Notes: a model not told the origin generated them from the sequence alone. A stretch of 64,000 bases of DNA from Pararhizobium_B sp963838155 (GCA_963838155.1 CAWIQE010000022.1:150387-214386), one strand, 5' to 3'; positions 1 to 9,404 are shown, numbered from the stretch's first letter. Program-made: numbers and translations.

Positions 1-61
1 CCCTCGCCGACGGATCCGCTGCCGGCGGGCCGGCCTTCGGCCGAAAGCGGTCTCCGCCCGG

Positions 62-2455
62 TCAGACGCCGTAGGGTATCCAGATCGTCTTCACCTGCGT
101 TGCCTGATCGAGAAGCCGCCTCCCCTGGAAGGCCGGCCCGGCCACGTCGACGGCCGTCTCGTCCAGCATCCACACGCGCTTCAGGTTTCCGGCCGAGCGG
201 TCCTCGCAGCTCGCGATCTCGTCGGCGCCCGCCAGGCCCCAGAGACAGTCGACGCCGTCGTGGTCGGCGAGCGTCGCGGCGAGGCCGGAGCGGTCTCCCG
301 TCACGATGTTGATCACGCCGGGCGGGACGTCGCTCGTTTCCACCACCTGGTAGAAGTCGGTCATCGACAGTGGATGCGAAGGCGACGGAACCAGCACCAC
401 CCGGTTGCCGGTCGCGATCAGCGGCAGGGCGAGAGACAGGCTGCCGAGCAGCGGCGCCGCATCCGGAGCGAGCACCCCGGCGACGCCGTAGGGCTCGTTC
501 ATCGCCAGGGTGGTATGCCCGCTCAGCGTCGATGTCGCGCGCGCGTCGTGCTTGTCGGCCCACGCCGCGTAGAGGAAGAGCCGGCCGACCGCCGCCTCCA
601 CCTCGGCGCCGGCCGCCCGCCGGCCGGCTCCCGTCTGCAGGTCTATCCGGGCGGCGAACTCCTCCGCGCGCGCGGCCAGGTTCTCGCCGAGGAAATAGAG
701 GATCTGCGCGCGCTGGTGTCCGGACATGCCCGACCACGCCGATGCCTTCGACGCCGCCTCGACGGCATTGCGGATGTCCTTGCGGTTGCCGAGCCCGGCC
801 TCGCCGACGACCCGCCCCTTGCGATCGCGCACGGCGTAGCTGTAGCCGCTGTCCGGACGGACCTGCCGGCCGCCGACGAACAGCTTGGCCGTGCGGTCGA
901 TGGCATCTCCGATCTCCCGCATTTCGACGCCGGGCGCGGCGTCGGCCGCGTGCGCCTGCGGCTTGCCCTTCTGCTTCGCCGCCTTCCATGCGGTCTCCGC
1001 GAGATATTCGGCAAGGCCGGCCGCGCCGCCTTCCCGCCCGTAGCCGCTTTCGCGATAGCCGCCGAAGGGCGCCGCCGCATCGAAGAGATTGGTGGAATTC
1101 ACCCAGACGACCCCCGCCTTCAGCTTCCCGGCGACGTGCAGCACGGTCGATACGTTTTCCGACCAGATCGACGCGGCGAGCCCGTAGCGGGTGTTGTTGG
1201 CGAGCGCGATCGCCTCCTCGGGGGTGCGGAACGTCATCGAGGCGAGGACCGGGCCGAAGATCTCGACCGTCGCCGCGGTCGAGGCCGGGGCGACGCCCGT
1301 CAGAAGCGACGGCGGGTAGAAATAGCCTTCCTTGGGCAGGTCGCAGGGCGCCTGGAACAGCTCCGCCCCCTCCTCGCGCGCCTTCTCCACCAGCCCGGCG
1401 ATCCGCTCGAGCTGTTCCTTGGAGACGACCGCACCCATGTCGATCGCCTTGTCCAGCGGCGCGCCCACCCTCAGGCGCGCCATGCGCTCGCGGAGGCGCT
1501 CGTGAAACCGCTCCGCGACGCTCTCCTGCACGATGAGCCGGGAGCCCGCGCAGCACACCTCGCCCTGGTTGAACCAGATCGCGTCGACGACGCCCTCGAC
1601 CGCCGCCTCCATGTCCGCGTCGTCGAAGACGATGAAGGGCGATTTTCCTCCGAGCTCCAGCGAGAGCTTCTTGCCCTGGCCCGCCGTGGACTTCCGGATG
1701 AGCCGGCCGACATCGGTGGAGCCGGTGAAGGCGACCTTGTCCACGCCGGGGTGTTCGACGAGAAGCGCGCCCGTCGCGCCCTCGCCCTGCACGATGTTGA
1801 CCACGCCCTTCGGCAGGCCCGCCTTCATGCACAGTTCCGCGAAGGCGATGGCCGACAGCGGCGTCTGTTCCGCCGGCTTGAGGACCACGGTGCAGCCGGC
1901 CGCAAGCGCCGGCGCGATCTTCCACGCCAGCATCAGCAGCGGGAAGTTCCACGGAATGACCTGGCCGCAGACGCCGGCCGGCGCCATGCCGGGAAACTCG
2001 CTCTCCACCAGCTCCGCCCAGCCGGCGTGGTGGTAGAAGTGGCGCGCGACGAGGGGGACGTCGATGTCGCGCGTCTCGCGGATCGGCTTGCCGTTGTCGA
2101 TGGTTTCGAGCACCGCCAGGAAGCGCGCATGCTTCTGCACCTGGCGCGCCAGCGCGTAGAGGAAGGTCGCGCGCTCGTGCCCGGACCGGTTCGACCAGCC
2201 CTTGAGCGCCGCGCGCGCCGCCGAGACGGCCTTGTCGACCGTCTCCTTGCCGGCGGAAGGCAGGCTGGCGATCGCCTTGCCGGTCGCCGGCTCGACGACG
2301 TCGAAGCGCCCCTTGCCGTCCTGTCCGGTGAAGGCGCCGTCGATGAAATGCCCGAACTTTTCCGGGCTGCCGGCAAGCCAGTCGCGGACGATCCTGTCGT
2401 CTTCTGGCGCGGGACCGTAGCTCATGTCTTCAAGGATCTCTGTGATGACGTTCAT
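62..2455 (-). CDS. Two-domain aldehyde dehydrogenase (ALDH16-like)
   Basis: 797 aa, against about 480-500 for ordinary ALDHs. Residues about 35-490 form a complete NAD(P)-dependent ALDH domain with the active-site segment NQGEVCCAGSR, the ELGGKSPFIV segment carrying the general-base Glu, and the cofactor-binding FTGSTDVG motif. Residues about 510-797 are a second, partial ALDH-like domain in which I see no catalytic Cys motif, the layout known for ALDH16. It lies 17 bp downstream of deoC on the same strand, so it probably oxidises the aldehyde released by DeoC (inference). The ATG at 2455 was chosen because upstream in-frame sequence overlaps deoC and does not look like ALDH. Confidence 0.9.
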   Translation of the reverse strand: MNVITEILEDMSYGPAPEDDRIVRDWLAGSPEKFGHFIDGAFTGQDGKGRFDVVEPATGKAIASLPSAGKETVDKAVSAARAALKGWSNRSGHERATFLYALARQVQKHARFLAVLETIDNGKPIRETRDIDVPLVARHFYHHAGWAELVESEFPGMAPAGVCGQVIPWNFPLLMLAWKIAPALAAGCTVVLKPAEQTPLSAIAFAELCMKAGLPKGVVNIVQGEGATGALLVEHPGVDKVAFTGSTDVGRLIRKSTAGQGKKLSLELGGKSPFIVFDDADMEAAVEGVVDAIWFNQGEVCCAGSRLIVQESVAERFHERLRERMARLRVGAPLDKAIDMGAVVSKEQLERIAGLVEKAREEGAELFQAPCDLPKEGYFYPPSLLTGVAPASTAATVEIFGPVLASMTFRTPEEAIALANNTRYGLAASIWSENVSTVLHVAGKLKAGVVWVNSTNLFDAAAPFGGYRESGYGREGGAAGLAEYLAETAWKAAKQKGKPQAHAADAAPGVEMREIGDAIDRTAKLFVGGRQVRPDSGYSYAVRDRKGRVVGEAGLGNRKDIRNAVEAASKASAWSGMSGHQRAQILYFLGENLAARAEEFAARIDLQTGAGRRAAGAEVEAAVGRLFLYAAWADKHDARATSTLSGHTTLAMNEPYGVAGVLAPDAAPLLGSLSLALPLIATGNRVVLVPSPSHPLSMTDFYQVVETSDVPPGVINIVTGDRSGLAATLADHDGVDCLWGLAGADEIASCEDRSAGNLKRVWMLDETAVDVAGPAFQGRRLLDQATQVKTIWIPYGV

Positions 2456-2472
2456 CGAAACCTCCGGTCCGC

Positions 2473-3459
2473 CTAGGCCATGGCGTGGCGGTTGGCGGCC
2501 GAGTACCGGCCCGTGACGTGATGCTCGAGCTGGCGCTCGATGTCGCCGAGCAGAGAGCTTGCGCCGATCCGGAAGAGCGCCGGCCCGGTCCACGGCGTCC
2601 CGAGTTCCTCCTTCATCAGCACCAGCCAGGCGATCGCGTCCTTCGCCGTCTTCAGCCCGCCGGCCGGCTTGAAGCCGGCGACATGGCCCGACAGCCGCCC
2701 GTAGTCGCGAATGGCCCGGCACATGACGAGCGACACCGGCAGCGTGGCGTTGACCGGCTCCTTGCCCGTCGAGGTCTTGATGAAATCGGCGCCGGCCATC
2801 AGCGCGACCATGCTGGCCCGGTAGACGTTGGTCAGCGTCGCCAGCTCCCCGGTCGCGAGTATCGCCTTCATATGCGCCGGCCCGCAGGCCTCGCGCATCG
2901 CGGAAAGCTCGTCGTAGAGCGCCTGCCATTCGCCCTTGAAGACCAGCCTCCGGGAAATCACGATGTCGATCTCGGCCGCCCCCGCGGACACGGCGTAGCG
3001 AATCTCGCCGAGCCGCTGCTCCAGCGGGGTCAGCCCCGCCGGGAAGCCGGTCGCGACGGACGCGACGGGAATGCCGGAATTGCCGAGCGCGCGCACCGCC
3101 GCCGGCACCATGGCCGGATAGACGCACACCGCACCGGTCGTCAGGAACCCCGTCTCCAGGCCGAGCGCTTCGACGAGATCCTCGCGAAGCGGCTGGCGCG
3201 CCTTGGCGCAGAGCCGCGCCACGCGGTCCTCCGTGTCGTCGCCCGACAGCGTCGTCAGGTCGATGCACTGGATCGCCCTCACCAGCCAGGCCGCCTGCCA
3301 CGCCTTCTTGACCGTCCGCCGGCCGGCCAGCGCCGCGGTGCGCCGGTCGGCGGCACGCGTGTTGACGGCGACGCCGGAAAAGGCGTCGACGGTCAGCGGC
3401 AGGCCCGGATTGAGCCGGTGACCGCCGGTCTTGGCGGCAATGGTGTCGATCGTGTCCAT
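2473..3459 (-). CDS. deoC: Deoxyribose-phosphate aldolase
   Basis: Class I aldolase of deoxynucleoside catabolism, splitting 2-deoxyribose 5-phosphate into glyceraldehyde 3-phosphate and acetaldehyde. The Schiff-base Lys motif FIKTSTGK and the second active-site Lys region MKAILATGEL are present, with the phosphate-binding FKPAGGLKT loop near the C-terminus. The protein is 328 aa from the ATG at 3459, which has a good ribosome binding site (GGGAGGGC); a GTG/ATG further upstream would add 14 unconserved residues. It is longer than the 250-aa E. coli enzyme because of an N-terminal extension, as is common for this ALDH-linked form. First gene of the deoC-ALDH pair. Confidence 0.93.
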   Translation of the reverse strand: MDTIDTIAAKTGGHRLNPGLPLTVDAFSGVAVNTRAADRRTAALAGRRTVKKAWQAAWLVRAIQCIDLTTLSGDDTEDRVARLCAKARQPLREDLVEALGLETGFLTTGAVCVYPAMVPAAVRALGNSGIPVASVATGFPAGLTPLEQRLGEIRYAVSAGAAEIDIVISRRLVFKGEWQALYDELSAMREACGPAHMKAILATGELATLTNVYRASMVALMAGADFIKTSTGKEPVNATLPVSLVMCRAIRDYGRLSGHVAGFKPAGGLKTAKDAIAWLVLMKEELGTPWTGPALFRIGASSLLGDIERQLEHHVTGRYSAANRHAMA

Positions 3460-3572
3460 GACGCCCTCCCCGGCATCGGTAATCCTGCCCTTGCGGAGCA
3501 TCGCTTACAGCCTATCGGACGAAACAGCCTCGAAGACAACCCCGCATGCCGCCGATCCGGCGGCTGCGGCCG

Positions 3573-3959
3573 CTAGTCGCCGCGCAGGTCGCCGTCTTCG
3601 GCGAGCGCCCGGCGGGCGGCGGCGTAGTGGGCGTCGGTGATGTGGCCCCGGATCGCCGAAATGGCCGCCGCGAGCACCGCGACGTCGTCCGTGAAGCCGA
3701 GAATCGCGACGAAATCGGGAATCGCGTCGATCGGCATCACGAAATAGGCGAGCGCCGCCAGCAGGATGCCGCGCACCCGCATCGGGGTTCGCGGGTCGAG
3801 CGCGCAATAATAGGACGCCACGACGTCCTCGACGAACGGAATCCGCCGCGCCGCCTTCTTCAGCGTCTGCCAGAATTTCGCCCGGACCCGTTCGGCCTGC
3901 TCGCGCCGCGTCCGTTCGCCGCCAGGCCGCAGGATCTCGCCTATCTTGACGTCGTCCAT
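3573..3959 (-). CDS. YkvA-like DUF1232 family protein
   Basis: 128 aa from the ATG at 3959, preceded by GGAGCG. The core PMRVRGILLAALAYFVMPID followed by AIPDF and LGFTDDVAVL is the diagnostic DUF1232/YkvA signature: a short hydrophobic hairpin with conserved PxD(xI)PD residues. The family's function is unknown. An in-frame extension to 4028 is possible but its residues overlap a palindromic repeat region and look non-coding. Transcribed in the same direction as phhB and deoC but separated by more than 100 bp on both sides. Confidence 0.85.
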   Translation of the reverse strand: MDDVKIGEILRPGGERTRREQAERVRAKFWQTLKKAARRIPFVEDVVASYYCALDPRTPMRVRGILLAALAYFVMPIDAIPDFVAILGFTDDVAVLAAAISAIRGHITDAHYAAARRALAEDGDLRGD

Positions 3960-4040
3960 CTCGCGCTCCGAATAGTGTTCCGCACGGGATATGGGGTCGC
4001 CGGCCCGGATCGGCAAACGTCCCCGCACGGCGCCCGGCCA

Positions 4041-4137
4041 GCGCTTCCAGGAAAAGTGGAAACCGGTTTTCCGTCCGGAAGCGCGTAAAGACGATGAGAT
4101 GGAGCGCGTCCGCGATTCCGTGAAACGCGGACGGGCT
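4041..4137. repeat. Palindromic intergenic repeat, two-part copy
   Basis: First arm pair: GCGCTTCCAGGAAAAGTGG and its imperfect inverse ending CCGTCCGGAAGCGCG (about 4041-4086). Second hairpin: GAGCGCGTCCGCGATTCC against GTGAAACGCGGACGGGCTC (about 4101-4137). It fills the gap between phhB and DUF1232 and touches the phhB stop codon. One of at least seven related loci in this window. Confidence 0.85.
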
Positions 4138-4430
4138 CAGCCGGCGATCTTGTCCATCGCCCGGGCGAGCTTGCCGTCGAGCTCGGTGACGCCGCCCGCA
4201 TCGTGCGTGCTGAGCGTAACCTTGACGGTCTTGTAGACGTTGAACCATTCCGGATGGTGGTTCATCTTTTCCGCCACGAGCGCCGCCCGCGTCATGAAGC
4301 CGAAGGCCTCGTTGAAGTCCGAGAATGTGAACGTCCTGGCGATGCCGGTGCCGTCCTCCGTGACTTCCCAGCCGGACAGCGACGCGACCAGCCGGTCGAT
4401 TTCGGAGCGTTCGAGCCTGCTCGAAGCCAT
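4137..4430 (-). CDS. phhB: Pterin-4a-carbinolamine dehydratase
   Basis: 97 aa, full length for the PCD/DCoH family, which dehydrates 4a-hydroxytetrahydrobiopterin during pterin recycling by aromatic amino acid hydroxylases. The family signature EKMNHHPEWFNVYKTV is intact, including the tandem His and the Pro-Glu-Trp of the active site, followed by LSTHDAGGVTELD with the third catalytic His. No phenylalanine hydroxylase gene is in the window, so its partner is unknown; many bacteria without one keep the gene. Short gap to thpR is filled by another palindromic repeat. Confidence 0.92.
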   Translation of the reverse strand: MASSRLERSEIDRLVASLSGWEVTEDGTGIARTFTFSDFNEAFGFMTRAALVAEKMNHHPEWFNVYKTVKVTLSTHDAGGVTELDGKLARAMDKIAG

Positions 4431-4465
4431 GTTCGCCTCCTTTTACCGTTCCAGGACGGAATCTA

Positions 4466-4512
4466 GAGCGCTTCCAGGAAAAGTGGAACCCGGTTTTCCG
4501 TCCGGACGCGCG
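4466..4512. repeat. Palindromic intergenic repeat, single hairpin
   Basis: GAGCGCTTCCAGGAAAAGTGG with inverse GGTTTTCCGTCCGGACGCGCG; same family as the 4041 copy but only the first hairpin is retained. Lies just upstream of phhB, between it and thpR. Confidence 0.8.
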
Positions 4513-4555
4513 TAGAAACAATGAGCTGGAGCCGCGCCGCCGGAAAAGGGATCCG

Positions 4556-5149
4556 TCAGCGCACGCTGCCGCCTTCGCGCATCGAGGCGGAGGCCGCCGC
4601 CTGCACGCCGCGGCCGGCGACCAGGGGATATTCCTCCTCCACGAGGTAGGGTCCGCCGCCGACGGATTCCCGCGACGACATCAGCACGAACCGGTCCACC
4701 CGGAACGGCATCGTGCGGAAATTCCCGCGCGTGGCCAGGTAGTTGGCGACGGCGTCCGCCTTCGGCTGGCGCAGCCGCGCGATCGTCACGTGGGGGGTGA
4801 ACTTTCGCGGGTCCGCAGGCAGGCCCAGCCGCTTGCAGATGCGCTCGATCTCGGCCTGCAGCGCCATCAGGTCGGGCGACGCCGAGACGCCGGCCCACAG
4901 GGAATGCGGCTTTTTCGAACCGAAGGCCCCGACGCCGCTCAGCGACAGCGTGAACTCGTGGCGGCGGACCCTGTCGAGCGCGTTGGCGAACTCGTCCGCC
5001 GTATGGCCCTCGACGTCGCCGACGAAGCGGAGGGTGAGATGGTAGTTTTCGACGTCGATCCACCGGGCCCCCGGAAGGCCGCCTCTCAGGAGGGAGAGGC
5101 TCATGGCGGCGTCACGCGGAATCTCGAGAGCGGTGAAAAGTCTTGGCAT
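4556..5149 (-). CDS. thpR: RNA 2',3'-cyclic phosphodiesterase
   Basis: 197 aa member of the 2H phosphoesterase superfamily, opening 2',3'-cyclic phosphates on RNA ends. The two defining HxT motifs are visible: HLTL (His37-Thr39) in ENYHLTLRFVGDV and HVTI (His120-Thr122) in KFTPHVTIARL, spaced about 80 residues apart as expected. Starts at MPRLFTALEIP, the usual N-terminus. In some bacteria this family also has RNA ligase activity in vitro, which cannot be judged here. Confidence 0.92.
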   Translation of the reverse strand: MPRLFTALEIPRDAAMSLSLLRGGLPGARWIDVENYHLTLRFVGDVEGHTADEFANALDRVRRHEFTLSLSGVGAFGSKKPHSLWAGVSASPDLMALQAEIERICKRLGLPADPRKFTPHVTIARLRQPKADAVANYLATRGNFRTMPFRVDRFVLMSSRESVGGGPYLVEEEYPLVAGRGVQAAASASMREGGSVR

Positions 5150-5232
5150 GTGGCCAGCTCCCCGAATCGATGCGTCAGGCCTAGCGAATCACGACCGATC
5201 CCTCGAGACAAGCCGTAAAAGATCGCCATGCA

Positions 5233-5898
5233 CTAATTCTGCTTCGCACCTTCGATCCGGTCAATGAGGCGTTCGGCGTAGGGCAGGAACCGCTTCGCCA
5301 TGACGGCCGTCCCGTCCGCATTTGGGTGCATGCCGTCCGAAAGCTGCCGGTCGGGATGGGTCGCGACCCCGTCGAGGAAGAACGGATAGAAGACGAGTCC
5401 GTAGCGCTTCGCCAGGTCCGGAAAGATCGCGTCGAACGTCCGGGTGTAGTCCTGGCCCATGTTGGGCGGCGCCAGCATGCCGACGAGCAGCACCTGGATG
5501 CCGCGGGCCTGCATGCGCTCGATCGCCTCGACGAGGTTGGCGCGGGTCTTGGCCGGTGCGATCCCGCGCAGCGCGTCGTTGCTTCCGAGTTCGAGCAGGA
5601 CGCCGTCGGTGCCGTCCGGAACGGACCAGGAGAGGCGGGCGAGGCCGTCCGACGTCGTGTCGCCGGACACGCCGGCATTGGCGATCTCGACGTCACGGCC
5701 CTTCGCCTCCAGCGCGGCCTGCAGCCGGGCCGGAAACGCGTCGGACTGTGCGAGCTGGTAGCCCGCCATGAGGCTGTCGCCGAGGCCGACCAGGTGCACC
5801 GTGCGGGCATCGGCCCCGAAGGCGGCGACCAGCAGCATCGCCCCCGCCGCGAAGGGCAGGCATAACAAATACGCGAGCGAAACTTTGAAACCCATCAC
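5233..5898 (-). CDS. tesA: TesA-like SGNH arylesterase / lysophospholipase, secreted
   Basis: 221 aa with an N-terminal signal peptide (hydrophobic residues about 7-28, cleavage probably after the Ala-rich FGADA). SGNH blocks: block I GDSLMAG (nucleophile Ser42), the Gly of block II in NAGVSGDT, block III GSND (Asn107), block V DGMHPN (Asp188 and His191). This is the periplasmic TesA type. It is divergent from ybbA-ybbP, the same arrangement as E. coli tesA/ybbA/ybbP, which supports the assignment. The first ATG is used; a second Met follows directly. Confidence 0.92.
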   Translation of the reverse strand: MMGFKVSLAYLLCLPFAAGAMLLVAAFGADARTVHLVGLGDSLMAGYQLAQSDAFPARLQAALEAKGRDVEIANAGVSGDTTSDGLARLSWSVPDGTDGVLLELGSNDALRGIAPAKTRANLVEAIERMQARGIQVLLVGMLAPPNMGQDYTRTFDAIFPDLAKRYGLVFYPFFLDGVATHPDRQLSDGMHPNADGTAVMAKRFLPYAERLIDRIEGAKQN

Positions 5899-5980
5899 TG
5901 CCTACCTAAATCTCGGGAGTGGCGGTCCCGTGGGAACCGGCCGCGAAGCCCTGCCGAGCCGGATATAGGACCGCAAGCCC

Positions 5981-6700
5981 TTGTCGAAAACCATCATCGA
6001 GCTGAAGCGCGCGGATCTGACGCTCGGCCGCGGCGCGTCCGCCGTCCACGTCCTCAAGGGGATAGACCTCTCCATCGACGCCGGAGAGGCCGTCGGCATC
6101 GTCGGTCCGTCCGGTTCGGGCAAGTCGACCCTGCTCATGGTGCTCGCCGGGCTCGAACGGCTGGACGACGGCGAGATCGTCATCGCCGGCACGCCGCTGC
6201 ACGACATGGGCGAAGACGCGATCGCCGCCTTCCGCGGCCGCACCGTCGGCATCGTCTTCCAGTCCTTCCACCTGATCCCCAACATGACGGCCCTCGAAAA
6301 CGTCGCCGTGCCGCTCGAGCTTGCCGGCCTCCCCGACGCCTTCGAGCGCGCCCGCGCCGAACTGGCCTCGGTGGGCCTGGCCGAGCGCACGGGTCACTAT
6401 CCCGGACAGCTCTCCGGCGGCGAGCAGCAGCGCGTCGCCATCGCCCGGGCGCTCGCGCCGTCCCCCGAATTGCTGATCGCCGACGAACCGACCGGCAATC
6501 TCGACGGCGAGACCGGCCGCCAGATCGCCGACCTCATCTTCGCCAAGCAGCGCGAGCGCGGCACCACCCTCCTGCTGGTCACCCACGACACCGCTCTCGC
6601 GGCCCGCTGCTCGCGCAGGATCAGCATGCGCTCCGGCCGGATCGTCCCCGGCGACGGGACGGAAACCGCCGGGCACGGCACCCGCCAGGCGCTCGCATGA
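5981..6700 (+). CDS. ybbA: ABC transporter ATPase, YbbA/LolD type
   Basis: 239 aa MacB/LolD-family ATPase. Walker A GPSGSGKST (residues 42-50), Q-loop VFQSFHLIPNMTALEN, signature LSGGEQQRVAIARAL, Walker B LLIADEPTGNLD, and switch His in LLLVTHDTAL. It begins at a TTG codon; no ATG or GTG fits the conserved N-terminus, and ATAGGA upstream can serve as ribosome binding site. It overlaps the permease gene by 4 bp (ATGA), so the two are translationally coupled. The substrate is unproven; adjacency to TesA suggests envelope lipid or hydrophobic compounds. Confidence 0.92.
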   Translation: MSKTIIELKRADLTLGRGASAVHVLKGIDLSIDAGEAVGIVGPSGSGKSTLLMVLAGLERLDDGEIVIAGTPLHDMGEDAIAAFRGRTVGIVFQSFHLIPNMTALENVAVPLELAGLPDAFERARAELASVGLAERTGHYPGQLSGGEQQRVAIARALAPSPELLIADEPTGNLDGETGRQIADLIFAKQRERGTTLLLVTHDTALAARCSRRISMRSGRIVPGDGTETAGHGTRQALA

Positions 6701-9255
6701 CGGCCGCGGCGCGGCCCGGCTGGCGCCTGGCCTTCCGCTTCGCCCTGCGCGAGATGCGCGGCGGCCTCTCCGGCTTCTACATCTTCATCGCCTGCATCGC
6801 CCTCGGCACGGCGGCCATCGCCGGCGTCAATTCGCTGTCGCGGTCGATCACCTCCTCCATCGCCGCCGAGGGCCAGACGCTGCTGGCCGGGGACGTGCGC
6901 TTCGAGATCAACAACCGCCCGGTCGGCCCGGACGAGAAGGCCTATATCGAAAAGCTCGGCAAGATGTCGGAATCGACGCGGCTGAGCTCCATGGCCCGCC
7001 TGCCCGACGGATCGGACCAGTCGCTCGTCTCCGTCAAGGCGGTCGACGCCGCCTATCCGCTCTACGGCCGCTTCGGGACGGCGCCCAACCTGTCGTACGA
7101 TGCGCTCTACGCGGAGCGCGACGGCACCTACGGAGCGGCCGCCGCGCCCCTTTTGATGCAACGCCTGTCGCTCAAGGTCGGAGATACGATCCTGCTCGGC
7201 CATGCCCGGATCCAGATCCGCGCCGTGGTCGAGAACGAGCCGGATCTCGCCTCGGAAGGCTTCAGCTTCGCGCCGCGCCTGATGACCTCGCTCGACGCCG
7301 TGAACGCGAGCGGCCTCGTCACGCTCGGCAGCCTCGTCGAGCACGTCTACAAGGTGCGCCTGTCGGGTCCGGTGCCGCCGACCCGCCTGGAGAAGATCGA
7401 GACGAACGCCAAAGCCGCCTTCCCGCAGGCGGGCTGGTCGATCCGAACGAGCGCCAACGCCGCGCCGGGCCTGACCGCGAACGTGACGCGGTTCTCCCAG
7501 TTCCTGACCCTGGTCGGGCTGACCGCGCTGATCGTCGGCGGCGTGGGCGTCGCCAACGCGGTGCGCGCCTTTCTCGACTCCAAGCGCGGCGTCATCGCGA
7601 CGTTCAAGTGCCTCGGCGCCCCGGGCGGGCTGATCTTCCTGGTCTATCTCTCCCAGATCGCGATGATCGCGCTTGTCGGCATCGTCCTCGGGCTTGTCGT
7701 CGGCATCGCCATGCCCTTCGCCGCCATCGGGCTCCTGAGCGGCGTGCTCCCGGTCGCCGCGCACGCCTCGGTCTATGCGGGTCCCCTGCTGCTGGCCGCC
7801 CTGTTCGGCTTCCTCACCGCCCTCGCCTTCGCCGTCGCCCCGCTCGGCCGCACGCGCGACGTCCCGGCGACGGCGCTCTTCCGCGACCAGGGGTTCGAGC
7901 TGTCCGCCTGGCCGCGGCGGAGCTTCGTCGTCGCCACGGCGCTGCTGATCCTGGCGCTGGCGCTGCTTGCCGTGGCGACTGCCGGGGACAAGCGCATCGC
8001 CCTGACGTTCCTCGGCGCCATCGCCTTCTCCTTCGTGGTGCTCCGGGCCGTCTCCTGGCTCATCCAGTGGGTCGCCCGCCACGCGCCGCCGGTCCGGTCC
8101 ACGGCCCTGCGTCTCGCCATCGGCAACATCCACCGGCCGGGCGCCCTGACGCCGTCGGTCGTCCTGTCGCTCGGGCTCGGGCTGGCGCTCCTCGTCACCT
8201 TGGCGCTGATCGACGGCAACCTGCGCCGCGAGGTGGCCGACAGCATCCCCGCCCGGGCGCCCAACTTCTTCTTCGTCGACATCCAGCACGGCGAGATGGC
8301 GCCGCTGAAGGCGCTCCTGCACGAGAAGGATCCGAAGGCGAAGATCGTCGACGTGCCGATGCTGCGCGGGCGGATCGTCGCCCTGAAGGGCACCGACGTC
8401 GCCACCATGAAGACGCTGCCCGCGGGCGGCCGCTGGGTGCTGCGGGGCGACCGCGGCATCACCTACGCCGCCCGCCCGCCGGCCAACACGCAGATCACCG
8501 AGGGGACATGGTGGGAGCCCGACCATCGGGGCAAGCCGCTCGTCTCCTTCGCCGACGACGAGGCCCGGGACCTCGGCCTGGCGATCGGCGACACCATCAC
8601 GGTCAACGTCCTCGGCCGCAAGATCACCGCGACCATCGCCAATTTCCGCCGCGTCAAGTGGGAGACGATGGGCATCAATTTCGTCATGATATTCTCGCCC
8701 GACACCTTCGCCGGCGCGCCGCATGCGTGGCTTGCCACCTTCACCGACCCGAACGCGGACCTCGCCGAGGAAGGGCGCATCCTGCGCGCCGTCTCCAACC
8801 GCTTCCCGACGATCACCACGGTCAGCGTCAAGCAGGCCATCGACGTCGTCAACACGCTCATCGGCCAGCTGGCGACGGCGATCCGCGCCGCGTCGGCCGT
8901 CGCGCTCATCGCCTCCGTCCTGGTCCTGTCGGGCGCGCTCGCCGCCGGCAACCGGGCGCGCACCCACGACGCCGTCGTCCTGAAGACGCTGGGGGCGACG
9001 CGCGGCACCCTCATTCGCGCGTTCACCTACGAATACCTGCTTCTCGGCCTCGCCACCGCGGCCTTCGCCCTGACCGCCGGCGGCATCGCCGCATGGTACG
9101 TCGTGGCCCGGATCATGGCCCTGCCCTCGCACTTCCTGCCCGACGTGGCGGCGCTGACGGCCCTGGTGGCGCTCGTGATCACCGTGTGCGTCGGCCTCGC
9201 CGGAACCTGGCGCATCCTCGGCCAGAAGGCGGCGCCTTTCCTTCGTACGCTCTGA
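6697..9255 (+). CDS. ybbP: FtsX-like ABC permease, YbbP family
   Basis: 852 aa. One TM near residues 25-45, a periplasmic domain to about 260, a TM cluster about 265-480, a second large periplasmic domain, then three C-terminal TMs (about 730-850): the duplicated FtsX/MacB arrangement of YbbP, about 800 aa in E. coli. The C-terminal FtsX motif is visible as VLSGALAAGNRARTHDAVVL followed by KTLGATRG. Forms the membrane part of the YbbAP exporter with the preceding ATPase. A 911-aa antisense open frame on the other strand is a GC-driven shadow. Confidence 0.92.
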   Translation: MTAAARPGWRLAFRFALREMRGGLSGFYIFIACIALGTAAIAGVNSLSRSITSSIAAEGQTLLAGDVRFEINNRPVGPDEKAYIEKLGKMSESTRLSSMARLPDGSDQSLVSVKAVDAAYPLYGRFGTAPNLSYDALYAERDGTYGAAAAPLLMQRLSLKVGDTILLGHARIQIRAVVENEPDLASEGFSFAPRLMTSLDAVNASGLVTLGSLVEHVYKVRLSGPVPPTRLEKIETNAKAAFPQAGWSIRTSANAAPGLTANVTRFSQFLTLVGLTALIVGGVGVANAVRAFLDSKRGVIATFKCLGAPGGLIFLVYLSQIAMIALVGIVLGLVVGIAMPFAAIGLLSGVLPVAAHASVYAGPLLLAALFGFLTALAFAVAPLGRTRDVPATALFRDQGFELSAWPRRSFVVATALLILALALLAVATAGDKRIALTFLGAIAFSFVVLRAVSWLIQWVARHAPPVRSTALRLAIGNIHRPGALTPSVVLSLGLGLALLVTLALIDGNLRREVADSIPARAPNFFFVDIQHGEMAPLKALLHEKDPKAKIVDVPMLRGRIVALKGTDVATMKTLPAGGRWVLRGDRGITYAARPPANTQITEGTWWEPDHRGKPLVSFADDEARDLGLAIGDTITVNVLGRKITATIANFRRVKWETMGINFVMIFSPDTFAGAPHAWLATFTDPNADLAEEGRILRAVSNRFPTITTVSVKQAIDVVNTLIGQLATAIRAASAVALIASVLVLSGALAAGNRARTHDAVVLKTLGATRGTLIRAFTYEYLLLGLATAAFALTAGGIAAWYVVARIMALPSHFLPDVAALTALVALVITVCVGLAGTWRILGQKAAPFLRTL

Positions 9256-9301
9256 GAAACAAATTCCGGGGAACGACGCCGGAATTGCCTAAAGGAAGAG
9301 A

Positions 9302-9353
9302 GCCCCCGATCCGGGAGGCCCCGGACGGCCGCGGGGGCAGCGATTAATTTTTT
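9302..9353 (+). terminator. Probable terminator after ybbP
   Basis: GCCCCCG (9302-9308) pairs with CGGGGGC (9332-9338) with an inner CCGGG/CCCGG stem, followed nine bases later by a run of six T (9348-9353). The distance from stem to T run is longer than ideal. Confidence 0.5.
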
Positions 9354-9404
9354 GTCATGATTGGAGAAATCGAGGCGCTTCGCGGGGGGCCATACTTGCT
9401 AATA

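Noticed and set aside
3505..4521. 338-aa minus-strand frame spanning DUF1232 and phhB
   Set aside because: Shadow frame across two genes with clear families; its N-terminus is translated palindromic repeat.
6397..9132. 911-aa minus-strand open frame
   Set aside because: Antisense to ybbP; Arg/Gly/Asp-rich composition with no domain, a by-product of high GC.
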